Below, in pieces: positions 1-7,293 of a stretch of 20,272 nucleotides of DNA. The position numbers were made by a program, and so were the translations under genes. Each line of letters begins with the position of its first letter. Positions within the stretch are counted from its first letter, which is position 1. Below the pieces are notes generated by a model. The model was not told the DNA's origin, did no database searches, and worked only from the letters and a program-made list of their open reading frames with translations. The DNA comes from Candidatus Omnitrophota bacterium. GTDB lineage: Bacteria > Omnitrophota > Gorgyraeia > Aquiviventales > Aquiviventaceae. The stretch is from contig JACPAW010000139.1 in assembly GCA_016180605.1 (NCBI GenBank), positions 1 through 20,272 on the forward strand, read 5' to 3'.

Positions 1-262
1 CCGGTGTGGGGACAAGACCAGGTTCCACCAGACAACGCCAGGCCACGAGCCCAGTGAAGACGACTCCCAGCACGACACTTAAGAGCCGATGCACCAAAAT
101 GCCCCGATGACGCACCATCGTGAAAAACTCATAGAGGCCGGCAGCTACAAAAAGAATCAAAACGACGGCAAACATCCACAGAGGAAACGCAAAAAGGGTC
201 AATCCCACCAAGGAAATGAGAATGACGGAACTTGCCAGACGACCCAGCAAGTTCTTCAGCAT
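1..262 (-). CDS. cdsA: Phosphatidate cytidylyltransferase, N-terminal part (runs off the left edge)
   Basis: About 87 residues are readable from the ATG at 262 to the window edge without a stop. The protein starts MLKNLLGRLASSVILISLVG and continues with hydrophobic segments (residues about 9-50 and 63-80). This matches the multi-helix N-terminus of CdsA, which makes CDP-diacylglycerol from phosphatidate and CTP in the inner membrane. The catalytic C-terminal signature lies outside the window. The ATG overlaps the uppS stop by 7 bp, which suggests translational coupling, and uppS-cdsA is a very common bacterial gene pair. The identification therefore rests on hydrophobic character, N-terminal sequence and position rather than on active-site residues. 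Confidence 0.72.
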   Translation of the reverse strand, partial: MLKNLLGRLASSVILISLVGLTLFAFPLWMFAVVLILFVAAGLYEFFTMVRHRGILVHRLLSVVLGVVFTGLVAWRCLVEPGLVPTP

Positions 263-1038
263 GGATGCCCATCCGCAGCAGTAACATGGAGAACAACACT
301 TGGAGCAGAACGGGGACTCGATGCAGGCGTATGGCCGCCGAAGCGGCGATCTCTGCGCTGATATTCGGAGATGGCCTCCATCAAATCAGCCTTGGAAAAA
401 TCAGGCCATAACTTGGATGTGACATAGAGCTCCGTATAGGAAGATTGCCATAAAAGGAAATTCGACAGGCGCTGCTCTCCGGAAGTGCGCACCAAAAGAT
501 CCGGATCGCATAAATCAGGCGCGTAAAGCTGCTGGGCAAAACAGGCCTCGTCAATTTGATCCACCCGCAATTGCCCAGCGCATACCTTTTCGCATAGGCG
601 ACGGGCCGCATCCACAATCTCCTGCCGGCCTCCGTAGCTCAAAGCCAGGTTCAGCGTCATGCGCTTGAAGGGCGCTGTTTGTGCCATGACGTAGCGCAGG
701 TGATCCCATACTCCTACAGGCAGCTCTTCCAGCCGTCCAATGGCTCGCAAGCGGATCTGCTGACTCATCAGGGTGGATGTTTCGCGGGAAAGGAAAACAT
801 CGAGCAGTTGCATCAAATCCCGCACTTCATCGGGTGGACGATTACGGTTTTCCCAGGAAAAAGCATAGAGGGTGAGCGTCTCAATCCCCAATTCGCAAGA
901 TGCCTCAACGATTCGGCGCACGGCATCCGCACCCGCTTGATGGCCCAAAACACGCGGTAAGCCGCGTGATGCAGCCCAACGCCCGTTTCCATCCATGATG
1001 ATGGCGATATGGCGGGGGGAAGGTTGTTCCTGTCTCAT
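256..1038 (-). CDS. uppS: Undecaprenyl diphosphate synthase (cis-prenyltransferase)
   Basis: Condenses isopentenyl diphosphate onto farnesyl diphosphate to make the C55 carrier lipid for peptidoglycan and O-antigen synthesis. The family core is plain: IAIIMDGNGRWA near the N-terminus contains the catalytic Asp, followed by LGHQAGADAVRRIVE, TLYAFSWENRNRPPDEV, LSYGGRQEI, and the C-terminal RTSGEQRLSNFLLWQ and ELYVTSKLWPDF. I place the start at the ATG at 1038 (260 residues) because the codon six bases upstream is TTG and an AAGG lies about 10 nt before the ATG. The last 25 or so residues, after RRFGG, are non-conserved. The stop overlaps the cdsA start, and the preceding coiled-coil gene ends 12 bp upstream. 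Confidence 0.95.
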   Translation of the reverse strand: MRQEQPSPRHIAIIMDGNGRWAASRGLPRVLGHQAGADAVRRIVEASCELGIETLTLYAFSWENRNRPPDEVRDLMQLLDVFLSRETSTLMSQQIRLRAIGRLEELPVGVWDHLRYVMAQTAPFKRMTLNLALSYGGRQEIVDAARRLCEKVCAGQLRVDQIDEACFAQQLYAPDLCDPDLLVRTSGEQRLSNFLLWQSSYTELYVTSKLWPDFSKADLMEAISEYQRRDRRFGGHTPASSPRSAPSVVLHVTAADGHPC

Positions 1039-1050
1039 CCACAATAGCCC

Positions 1051-1410
1051 TTATGGTTGTGTTGAAGACTGAGGAATCTCGCTACTGGGCGGTTCTGGTA
1101 AAGCCGCAGGCTCTTCGGGTTCAGGGGCAGGAGCAGGTGCTGTGGCACGCTCAAGCGCTTCTTCTACGCTATCAAGCTGCTTCTGAAGCTCTTCAATACG
1201 CTCATGCTGATTCTCAGCTTGCTCTTTTAAGGTTAAGCGCTCCTCGTTTAGGCCTCCTACCTCTTCTTCCATATCATCCAATGAAGCGCGCAGATTGGCG
1301 CGTTCAATGCGCAGCTTGTCCAAGTCGGCACCCACTGTAGCCAGGGCCACGGCCAGGACAACCACCCCGATTCCCATAACCGAAATCGCGATCGCAATTC
1401 CCTTGCGCAT
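1051..1410 (-). CDS. Small membrane-anchored coiled-coil protein, unknown function
   Basis: A 119-residue protein I cannot assign to a named family. It has one N-terminal hydrophobic helix after a short basic start (MRKGIAIAISVMGIGVVVLA), then a long charged heptad-type coiled coil (about residues 30-90, rich in Glu, Leu, Lys and Gln), then a Pro/Ala/Glu-rich tail containing APAPAPEPEEP. The likely topology is an inner-membrane anchor with the coiled coil in the periplasm. It lies between an OmpA-domain lipoprotein gene (14 bp gap) and uppS (12 bp gap), so an envelope role is plausible but inferred. The start is set at the ATG at 1410; a TTG six bases upstream is the alternative. Confidence 0.75.
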   Translation of the reverse strand: MRKGIAIAISVMGIGVVVLAVALATVGADLDKLRIERANLRASLDDMEEEVGGLNEERLTLKEQAENQHERIEELQKQLDSVEEALERATAPAPAPEPEEPAALPEPPSSEIPQSSTQP

Positions 1411-1424
1411 AGGCAACCCGCAGA

Positions 1425-2099
1425 TTACTTTCTATAAGAAGAGGGGCTCGACGAACGGACCCTTTCTGCCTCTTCTTCATAGGACTTGCCTGAAGCCTGA
1501 GGCAGAATCACAATCTCTACTCTTCGGTTTTGTTGGCGGCCAGAAGCAGAATCATTGGAAGCTACGGGACGCTCGTCTCCATAACCGATGGCCATCAGCC
1601 GGCTGGAATCCAAGCCACGCTCTTCGATGAGGTAATCCACGACGTTTTGCGCGCGGGCAATGGAAAGCGCTTTATTGCTTTCCCAACCTGAATAGCGGAT
1701 AGGCTGATTGTCCGTGTGGCCTTCCACACCCAGTGGCTGATCCGATATTTGCGAAAGCACCTCCGCCACTTTGTCCAATACGGGGTATGCGGTTTGCCGC
1801 AATTGCGCTTTTCCGGAATCAAAGAGAACTTGATCCAGCATCCGCGTCACCAGTCCCCGCTCGTCATAACCAATGGTAGCTTCATTGTCGGTTAAACGCT
1901 GCTCCAATAGTTCCTTGGCAAGGCGAAATTGCTCCGCCTCCTCGGCTTTTAAGCGAGCGAGACTTTTGAATTGTTCCAATTGATCGCTTAATTCAGCTAA
2001 CTGTTGGATATCCCACGGAGAACGCTTAGCAAACGTGATGGCACAGCCACTGGTAATTATCAGGAACAACCCTAACGCGCCTGCCGTCCATCGAGACAT
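1425..2099 (-). CDS. OmpA-domain (peptidoglycan-binding) probable lipoprotein
   Basis: A 224-residue protein starting at the ATG at 2099, chosen because a strong Shine-Dalgarno sequence lies 6 nt upstream. Residues 1-19 look like a signal peptide ending in a lipobox-like ITSGC, with Cys19 as the likely lipidated residue. The -3 Thr is less usual than Leu, Val or Ile. Residues 30-75 form a coiled coil. Residues about 88-200 are an OmpA C-terminal domain: VLFDSGKAQL, VEGHTDNQPI, the RAQNVVDYL helix, AIGYGDERPVA and NRRVEIVI, including the Asp and Arg that contact diaminopimelate. It probably tethers the outer membrane to peptidoglycan, like Pal. The GHTDNQPI form is also seen in MotB-like proteins, but no flagellar genes are nearby. 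The C-terminal tail is Ser/Glu-rich. Confidence 0.88.
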   Translation of the reverse strand: MSRWTAGALGLFLIITSGCAITFAKRSPWDIQQLAELSDQLEQFKSLARLKAEEAEQFRLAKELLEQRLTDNEATIGYDERGLVTRMLDQVLFDSGKAQLRQTAYPVLDKVAEVLSQISDQPLGVEGHTDNQPIRYSGWESNKALSIARAQNVVDYLIEERGLDSSRLMAIGYGDERPVASNDSASGRQQNRRVEIVILPQASGKSYEEEAERVRSSSPSSYRK

Positions 2100-2105
2100 G
2101 GTCTT

Positions 2106-2113
2106 CCTCCTTT
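2106..2113 (-). promoter_or_regulatory. Strong ribosome binding site of the OmpA-domain gene
   Basis: Read on the minus strand, AAAGGAGG stands 6 nt before the ATG at 2099. This decides the start against upstream in-frame codons, which would add 20 non-signal-like residues and overlap the end of purA. Confidence 0.85.
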
Positions 2114-2140
2114 CAGTCATTGTACCTAAAACAAACCCTC

Positions 2141-3427
2141 TCATCCAGTTGCGAACCAATGTTTTGTCTTAAAGGCTTGCTCGCGCTTGGAACCTGTTGA
2201 GATCAGACAAATCGGAACACCCAGAAGCGTCTGCAGACGCTTCAAATATCGCCGTGCCGCCATCGGAAGCGCTTGCCAACGCGTCGATTCGCTCGCAGGC
2301 GCTTTCCAGCCCGGCAAGGTTTCGTAAATGGGCTCTGCCCGGTTGAGCACATCGATGTCCGAGGGGAATTCGCGGATTTGTTTTTTACCATCGCGATAAC
2401 CGGTGCAAATCTTAATCGTGTCCATATCGTCCAAGACATCGAGCTTGGTCACGGCGATGGCATCGATCCCATTGACGCAAACGGCATGGCGGACGACCAC
2501 TGCATCGAACCAACCACAGCGCCGGGGACGGCCTGTCGTGGCACCGAATTCCTTACCGCGGTGGCGGATTTGTTCCATCAAAGCATTGGGAAATTCGGTA
2601 GGCAGCGGACCCTCTCCGACACGCGTCGTATAAGCTTTGACGACCCCGATGACTTTGTGGATCGCAGTCGGTGGAACGCCCGAACCGGTGCACGCCCCTC
2701 CGGCGGTGGCATTGGAAGAGGTCACGTAGGGATAAGTGCCGTGGTCGATGTCCAGAAGCGTGCCTTGAGCCCCCTCGAACAGAATGCGTTTGCCGCGCTT
2801 GATGGCATCTTGCAAGAATCGCGGCCCGTGGACCACATGGGGAGCCAGGGCTTTGGCATAGCCTTGATAGCGACCCAGGAGCTGCTGGAATGATAAGGGG
2901 CGCTCGCCATACATGGCCCTGAGGAGGCGGTTTTTCTCTGTCAGCCGCTGCCGCAGCTTATGGGCAAATTCCTTGCTGCAAAGATCGGCAACCCGGATAC
3001 CACAGCGCGCTACTTTGTCTACATAGCAAGGGCCAATGCCGCGGCCGGTTGTTCCAATGCGCCCGGTGCGCCAAGATTCCTCAAGGATATCCAAGCGTTT
3101 ATGGTAGGGGAAAATCACATGCGCCTCATCGCTGATTTTAAGAGTACGGCGTACATCGATGCCGCGGGCCTTTAAGCGCTGCATCTCTTCCAATAAGGCC
3201 TCCGGGTCGATGACCACCCCGTTTCCGATCAGACCGGTCTTGCCTTTATGCAGAAGCCCCGATGGAATCAAGTGGAAGATGAATTCTTTTCCATCGGCGA
3301 TGACGGTGTGGCCGGCATTGTGGCCTCCTTGATAGCGGACCAGAATATCCACTTCCCCCGTCAACACGTCGATGACTTTTCCCTTACCTTCATCCCCCCA
3401 TTGGGCACCCACTAGCACGATATTCAT
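2141..3427 (-). CDS. purA: Adenylosuccinate synthetase
   Basis: Converts IMP, GTP and aspartate to adenylosuccinate, the first committed step to AMP. The 428-residue protein is family length. It begins MNIVLVGAQWGDEGKGKVID with the catalytic Asp12, has GGHNAGHT with the catalytic His40, TTGRGIGPCYVDK, the TRVGEGPLPTE region, TTGRPRRCGWFDAV, and a Ser-Thr-Gly near the C-terminus. The reading frame stays open 59 codons further upstream, but that stretch translates only the intergenic repeats and is not conserved, so I start at the ATG at 3427. No clear Shine-Dalgarno is visible. The heptamer repeat array begins only 17 bp upstream of this start, so any promoter must lie in or beyond the repeats. 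The downstream OmpA-domain gene begins 41 bp after the stop. Confidence 0.96.
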   Translation of the reverse strand: MNIVLVGAQWGDEGKGKVIDVLTGEVDILVRYQGGHNAGHTVIADGKEFIFHLIPSGLLHKGKTGLIGNGVVIDPEALLEEMQRLKARGIDVRRTLKISDEAHVIFPYHKRLDILEESWRTGRIGTTGRGIGPCYVDKVARCGIRVADLCSKEFAHKLRQRLTEKNRLLRAMYGERPLSFQQLLGRYQGYAKALAPHVVHGPRFLQDAIKRGKRILFEGAQGTLLDIDHGTYPYVTSSNATAGGACTGSGVPPTAIHKVIGVVKAYTTRVGEGPLPTEFPNALMEQIRHRGKEFGATTGRPRRCGWFDAVVVRHAVCVNGIDAIAVTKLDVLDDMDTIKICTGYRDGKKQIREFPSDIDVLNRAEPIYETLPGWKAPASESTRWQALPMAARRYLKRLQTLLGVPICLISTGSKREQAFKTKHWFATG

Positions 3428-3444
3428 CGGAGCAAGAATAGCAT

Positions 3445-3500
3445 ACAGCAGACAGCACACAGCAGACAGCACACAGCAGACAGCACACAGCACACAGAAG
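3445..3500 (+). repeat. Tandem heptamer array, ACAGCAC/ACAGCAG type, 8 units
   Basis: Eight consecutive 7-bp units follow in exact register: ACAGCAG and ACAGCAC alternate, followed by a second ACAGCAC and a degenerate ACAGAAG. It sits 17 bp upstream of the purA start, in the purA-serA gap. The same sequence type recurs at 11082-11185, 14445-14479 and 17080-17097. Repeats of this size resemble the short tandemly repeated repetitive (STRR) heptamers described in heterocystous cyanobacteria. That comparison concerns architecture only, not descent. Confidence 0.93.
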
Positions 3501-3514
3501 AATAATATGATGGG

Positions 3515-3612
3515 TAGGAAGTAAGAATTTGGAGGTAGGATGTTGGAATCACTTCGTCGATCAATGCACTTCTCTTTTTCCAACTTCCAACCTCTAACTT
3601 CCAACTTCTATC
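3515..3612 (+). repeat. Bipartite heptamer palindrome, copy 1 (5 units, 28-nt spacer, 5 units)
   Basis: The left arm (3515-3549) is five 7-mers, TAGGAAG, TAAGAAT, TTGGAGG, TAGGATG, TTGGAAT. The right arm (3578-3612) is five 7-mers of TTCCAAC/CTCTAAC/TTCTATC type. The arms are imperfect reverse complements, best at the inner end (TTGGAA with TTCCAA), so the transcript could form a long hairpin with a 28-nt loop. The whole element is 98 nt, that is 14 heptamers. A second copy lies at 17112-17209. The two arms match copy 2 at 69 of 70 positions. With 32 flanking bases that include two ACAGCAC-type units, the shared block is 3483-3613. Confidence 0.9.
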
Positions 3613-3655
3613 CTGTTTCATGGCCCACGCCTCTTATCTCCTGTCCCCATCCTGA

Positions 3656-3719
3656 GTGCTGTATGCTGATTACTGTTCCCGCCAAATTACTTGGCGGGTC
3701 CGCCACGTAGCGTGGCGGA
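3656..3719. repeat. Degenerate heptamers followed by two tandem 21-bp hairpins
   Basis: After three loose heptamers (GTGCTGT, ATGCTGA, TTACTGT; 3656-3676) come two adjoining perfect palindromic hairpins. One is 3678-3698, CCCGCCAA with TTGGCGGG and a 5-nt loop. The other is 3699-3719, TCCGCCACG with CGTGGCGGA and a 3-nt loop. They end 8 bp beyond the serA stop codon. On the minus strand they could act as a bidirectional terminator or mRNA 3'-end stabiliser, but no T-tract follows, so intrinsic termination is not well supported. With the heptamers these account for the 300-bp purA-serA gap (3428-3727), where I see no further gene. Confidence 0.85.
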
Positions 3720-3727
3720 TGCTGTAG

Positions 3728-5320
3728 TTACAGGCGGATAAGCTTTGCATCGAGAACATGCTGCAGCTTTTTTACCTTTTCGAGGACATTCGAGGGTACC
3801 GGCTGATCGATGTTGACAACGGTGATGGCGCGCCCTCCAGGCTCATCGCGGCCATTGGTCATCCCCGCTATATTGATCTGGGATTCGCCTAATAGCGTTC
3901 CCAGCTGGCCGATCAGGCCCGGCTTATCTTGATTCTTGATGATCAGCATGAATCCCGTAGGAACCGCTTCAACCAAGTACCGGTCGATCTTCACAATCCG
4001 CGGCTCCCGACGCGCAGAAAGAGTCCCCTGAATGGAAAGCCGGGTGCCATCGTTGCTTACTTCCAGAGCCAGCAGGTTCGCAAATTCCTCCATCCGGCTT
4101 GACTTTGCTTCTATGACCCTGACCCCGCGCTCTGCAGCGATCAGCGAAGCGTTGACATAGTTGACGCTCTCTCCGACCATCGGCTCCAGCACCCCTTTTA
4201 AGACCGCCAGTGTAACCGCCGAGGTATCATGTGCGGTTACTTCACCGACATAAGTCACGCGGACTTCAGCGACGGAGATACCGGCCAACTGGCTCGCCAA
4301 GGAACCCAGTTTCTCGCCTAAAATGATATAGGGCTGCAAGACTTTCAAAGTCTGTTGATCCAAGGAAGGCATGTTCACGGCATTGCGGATACCGCGTCCG
4401 AGCAGCGCATCGGCTACTTGGCGGGCCACTTCTATGGCCACGTTCAGCTGCGCTTCTTCGGTAGAAGCACCCAGGTGCGGTGTCGCAATCACTTGATCCA
4501 AGGAAAAAAGCGCGTGATCCTTCGGCGGCGGCTCTTGCTCAAAGACATCGATGGCCGCTCCTGCGACCTTGCCGCTTAAGATGGCAGCGCGCAACGCTTC
4601 TTCATCGATGATCCCGCCGCGCGCGCAATTGACAAGACGCACCCCCGGCTTCATCGATGCCATTTCCTTGGCTCCGATCATGTGACGGGTTTCCGCCGTC
4701 AGCGGCGTATGAACGGTGATGATGTCCGCTTCCGCATAGACCTGCTTAAGATCCGTCAGCTGGATTTCCAACTGCTGGGCTCGCTCGGTAGACAAGAAAG
4801 GATCGAAGGCAATCACCCGCATTCCAAAAGATTGCGCGCGCTTGGCCACTTCCGTTCCAATCTTCCCCAGTCCAATGATTCCTAGTGTTTTTCCGAATAA
4901 CTCAGTACCCACGAATTTGGACCGCTCCCATTTGCCGGAGCGCAAGCTCGCATAAGCCTGCGGGATGCGCCTTGCCAAAGCGAGGATCATGCTGACCGTG
5001 TGTTCCGCTGTGGAAATCGTGTTTCCAGCCGGAACATTCATGACGATGATGCCCCGCTTGGTGGCCGCTTCTGCATCGACATTATCCAGCCCCACACCCG
5101 CACGCCCGATAACTTTCAAATGATCGGCCCGCTGGATCACTTCAGCAGGTACTTTCGTCGCACTCCGGACGATCAGCCCTTCATAAGGAGCAATGATCTC
5201 TGCAAGCTGCTGGCTGGAAAGACCACTTTTGATGTCTACTTGCAGACCCGGCTCGCTCTGAAGCAGCTTCACCCCATCTTCTGAGAGTTGATCTGCCACC
5301 AGCACTTTAGCACTCATCAT
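3728..5320 (-). CDS. serA: D-3-phosphoglycerate dehydrogenase (ACT-domain form)
   Basis: Oxidises 3-phosphoglycerate with NAD+ in the first step of serine synthesis. The 530-residue protein has the long architecture: a catalytic domain split around a Rossmann domain, then the allosteric substrate-binding (ASB) domain and a C-terminal ACT domain (about residues 455-530, starting near PTGFMLIIKNQDKPGLIGQL). GLGKIG at 150-155 with Asp173 binds NAD. The catalytic triad is Arg234 (NCARGG), Glu263 (DVFEQEPP) and His282 (ATPHLGAST). The ACT domain suggests serine feedback inhibition. Its ATG overlaps the stop of the upstream aminotransferase as ATGA, implying coupled translation of two serine-pathway enzymes. 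A second ATG three bases on is an equally possible start. Confidence 0.96.
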   Translation of the reverse strand: MMSAKVLVADQLSEDGVKLLQSEPGLQVDIKSGLSSQQLAEIIAPYEGLIVRSATKVPAEVIQRADHLKVIGRAGVGLDNVDAEAATKRGIIVMNVPAGNTISTAEHTVSMILALARRIPQAYASLRSGKWERSKFVGTELFGKTLGIIGLGKIGTEVAKRAQSFGMRVIAFDPFLSTERAQQLEIQLTDLKQVYAEADIITVHTPLTAETRHMIGAKEMASMKPGVRLVNCARGGIIDEEALRAAILSGKVAGAAIDVFEQEPPPKDHALFSLDQVIATPHLGASTEEAQLNVAIEVARQVADALLGRGIRNAVNMPSLDQQTLKVLQPYIILGEKLGSLASQLAGISVAEVRVTYVGEVTAHDTSAVTLAVLKGVLEPMVGESVNYVNASLIAAERGVRVIEAKSSRMEEFANLLALEVSNDGTRLSIQGTLSARREPRIVKIDRYLVEAVPTGFMLIIKNQDKPGLIGQLGTLLGESQINIAGMTNGRDEPGGRAITVVNIDQPVPSNVLEKVKKLQHVLDAKLIRL

Positions 5321-6456
5321 GCACCCGAAGGTTGAAGCATCGATTGCAACGCACGTGAACCGGCATCGGGTTTAATCGGGTGCCCCAATGAGGCTAAAGC
5401 CGCTTCGAGCGCTTTCATTCCCGCGAAAATATCTTCGGAGGAAATGTAACCCATATGCGCAAACCGGAAGATCTTACCCGCCATCTCTCCTTGCCCTCCA
5501 GCGACCATGACCCGCGAGCGTTCATACATGATTTTGGTCAGCTGTTTGCCATCCACCCCTGCGGGAACTTGCACTGCTGTCACCCCATTGGAAGGCCTCT
5601 GCGAAAAAAGCTCAAGGCCCAATGCCTTCATCCCGGCTCGTGTTGCAGCCGCCAATTGGCCGCAGTGCTCAATCGTTTGAGTCACACCCATGGACAGGAT
5701 TCGTTTCAAGGCCTCATCGAGCGCAATCACGGTAGAAACCGCCGAGGTAAACGGCGTATCATCATCCGCGAGCGATTTCCGGTAAAGCCGAAGATCCGTG
5801 TAGAAACGCGGGGTTTTGGAGCGCTCCACTAATTCCCAAGCACGCGCGTTTAGGCTCAAAAACGCCAAGCCGGGGGGGAGCATGAGGCCCTTTTGAGAGC
5901 CGGCGACCAGCACATCGATCCCCCACTGATCCGTGGGACAATCATCTGCCAACAAGCCGCTGATCGCATCGACGACGAGAACCGCTTGGCTTTTTCTCGT
6001 AAGCGCAGCAATGGAGCGCAGGTCATTGACGATACCTGTTGAGGTCTCGCAGAGTGTGGTGAAAACGACTTTCGCATTGGGATAATCTTTAAGGGCAACG
6101 GCAAGTTGTTTTGGATCAACGGCAGCGCCATAGGCTACGGGAATAGCCCGCACCGTGATTCCATAGACGTTGCAAAGCTTCTGCCAGCGCTCTGCAAATT
6201 TCCCGCCTAAGATCACGATCGCCTCATCGCCCGGCGATAATAAATTAACCACCGCTGCTTCCATAGCCCCGGTGCCTGAGCTTGTCAAACAAACGACGGA
6301 TGAGGATGTCTGCATGACCGTTTGCATGCCTTGTAGCACGCGTTTAAAAACCGCACGGTATTGGCTGGTCCGGTGATGAATGATGGGCCGACCCAGAGCT
6401 TCCCGCACTTCCGGCGGTAAGGGGGTGGGCCCTGGAGTAAGGAGAATGTCTGCCAT
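5317..6456 (-). CDS. Class V aminotransferase (serine-pyruvate/phosphoserine aminotransferase type)
   Basis: A PLP-dependent fold type I enzyme of 379 residues. TPGPTPLPPEV opens the protein, SSGTGAMEAAV binds the cofactor phosphate, VVDAISGL holds the PLP Asp, and GSQKGLMLPPG carries the Schiff-base lysine (about Lys189). The closest groups I know are alanine-glyoxylate/serine-pyruvate aminotransferases, PucG-like enzymes and archaeal-type phosphoserine aminotransferases. Because it overlaps serA and no standard serC is nearby, I infer that it transaminates 3-phosphohydroxypyruvate. Substrate cannot be read from the sequence alone. The start is the ATG at 6456, with GAGGT 4 nt upstream. A GTG six bases earlier would overlap that ribosome site. 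Confidence 0.88.
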   Translation of the reverse strand: MADILLTPGPTPLPPEVREALGRPIIHHRTSQYRAVFKRVLQGMQTVMQTSSSVVCLTSSGTGAMEAAVVNLLSPGDEAIVILGGKFAERWQKLCNVYGITVRAIPVAYGAAVDPKQLAVALKDYPNAKVVFTTLCETSTGIVNDLRSIAALTRKSQAVLVVDAISGLLADDCPTDQWGIDVLVAGSQKGLMLPPGLAFLSLNARAWELVERSKTPRFYTDLRLYRKSLADDDTPFTSAVSTVIALDEALKRILSMGVTQTIEHCGQLAAATRAGMKALGLELFSQRPSNGVTAVQVPAGVDGKQLTKIMYERSRVMVAGGQGEMAGKIFRFAHMGYISSEDIFAGMKALEAALASLGHPIKPDAGSRALQSMLQPSGA

Positions 6457-6465
6457 GTGCACCTC

Positions 6466-6486
6466 TAACGGGCTAACCCTAACGGG
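6466..6486. repeat. Three heptamers in the clpP-aminotransferase gap
   Basis: TAACGGG, CTAACCC, TAACGGG in exact 7-bp register fill the gap between the clpP stop and the aminotransferase ribosome site. The middle unit is nearly the reverse complement of the outer ones, so a small alternative hairpin is possible. It is short enough that chance cannot be excluded on its own. Confidence 0.55.
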
Positions 6487-7095
6487 TTACTTCTTTTTCA
6501 CCTTCCCATAAATGACTTCATCGATAATGCCGTAGGTTTTTGCTTCTTCAGCGGACATGAAATAATCACGGTCCGTGTCTTTCTGGATTTTTTCTACAGT
6601 CTGGCCGGTGTGCTTTACCAAAAGCTCGTTGATCTTCTCCCGCAGCCGCAGGATTTCCTGTGCTTGGATGGAAATATCCGCCGCTGCTCCCTGCACTCCA
6701 CCCCAGGGCTGGTGGATCATGATTCGAGCATCCGGCAAGGCAAAGCGCTTGCCCTTGGTCCCCGCGCATAGAAGCAACGCTCCCATGCTTGCTGCCTGGC
6801 CGACGCAATAGGTCGCCACTGTCGGCTTTACGAACTGCATGGTATCATAAATGGCTAGTCCTGCCGTCACCGAGCCTCCCGGCGTATTGATGTAAATGCT
6901 GATTTCTCTATCTGGATCATCATTCTGCAGGAATAACAGCTGGGCGATAATCAAATTGGAAACCACATCATCAACCGGTGTCCCTATAAAGATGATGCGG
7001 TCCTTCAAAAGCCGCGAATAAATATCATAGGCACGCTCCCCGCGCGGGGACTGTTCCACCACCATGGGGATGAGCAGTTGTGCCTGAGAATTCAT
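6487..7095 (-). CDS. clpP: ATP-dependent Clp protease proteolytic subunit
   Basis: A serine peptidase that forms the tetradecameric chamber used with ClpX or ClpA. The 202-residue protein carries the full triad with family spacing: Ser103 in GQAASMGALLL, His128 in RIMIHQP and Asp177 in DTDRDYFMSAEEA. YINTPGGSVTAG is the oxyanion-loop region. The MVVEQSPRGERAYDIYSRLL N-terminus is the normal axial-loop sequence. An AAGGGAGG ribosome site lies 5 nt before the ATG. It follows tig, the classic tig-clpP order, but the usual next gene clpX is absent here and serine-synthesis genes follow instead. Confidence 0.97.
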   Translation of the reverse strand: MNSQAQLLIPMVVEQSPRGERAYDIYSRLLKDRIIFIGTPVDDVVSNLIIAQLLFLQNDDPDREISIYINTPGGSVTAGLAIYDTMQFVKPTVATYCVGQAASMGALLLCAGTKGKRFALPDARIMIHQPWGGVQGAAADISIQAQEILRLREKINELLVKHTGQTVEKIQKDTDRDYFMSAEEAKTYGIIDEVIYGKVKKK

Positions 7096-7124
7096 TCTTT
7101 CCTCCCTTTGTTGAGCGCTTCGGA

Positions 7125-7157
7125 AGTGGAGCCCTCCGGTAAACCCGAGGCTCCACT
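7125..7157. repeat. Hairpin repeat in the tig-clpP gap
   Basis: A perfect 9-bp inverted repeat, AGTGGAGCC (7125-7133) with GGCTCCACT (7149-7157), has a 15-nt interior that contains a further short CGG/CCG pairing. It lies 17 bp upstream of the clpP ribosome site, on the 5' leader side of clpP. Confidence 0.75.
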
Positions 7158-7165
7158 AACATTGT

Positions 7166-7293
7166 CCTTCGACTCGCTTCGCTCGCTCAGTCCCTCGACT
7201 TCCGCTCGGGACTGAGCCCTGAGCGGAGTCGAAGGGCTCAGGACGACCCTTCGCCTCGGTGCGGGCGACATCCTGAGCGAGGACTCCCCGCGG
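7166..7293. repeat. Composite palindromic repeat, CCTTCGACTC/GAGTCGAAGG type
   Basis: CCTTCGACTC at 7166-7175 is answered by GAGTCGAAGG at 7226-7235, with an inner CTCAG/CTGAG pair, making a 70-bp imperfect palindrome. A second, diverged set of the same words (CCTGAGCGAGGACTC, then CCGAGTCGAAGG) follows and runs into the 3' end of tig near 7317. I recognise these words as a dispersed intergenic repeat type of many bacterial genomes. No protein is supported here: the open minus-strand frame across it only translates the repeat. Confidence 0.7.

Noticed and set aside
2273..2893. 206-codon open frame on the plus strand
   Set aside because: It is antisense to purA, whose protein is unmistakable; the composition is that of a shadow frame, with no family motifs.
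3428..3604. In-frame N-terminal extension of purA rich in Cys, Val and Leu
   Set aside because: It is the translation of heptamer repeats. The conserved protein starts exactly at MNIVLVGAQWGDEGKGK at 3427.
3445..3612. CRISPR array
   Set aside because: Units are 7 bp and contiguous, without 25-40 bp repeats and unique spacers; no cas gene is present. The 28-nt centre is a single spacer between inverted, not direct, repeats.
6466..6489. Telomere-like GGGTTAG sequence
   Set aside because: There are only three short units at the end of clpP on a bacterial chromosome; it is better read as another short heptamer run.
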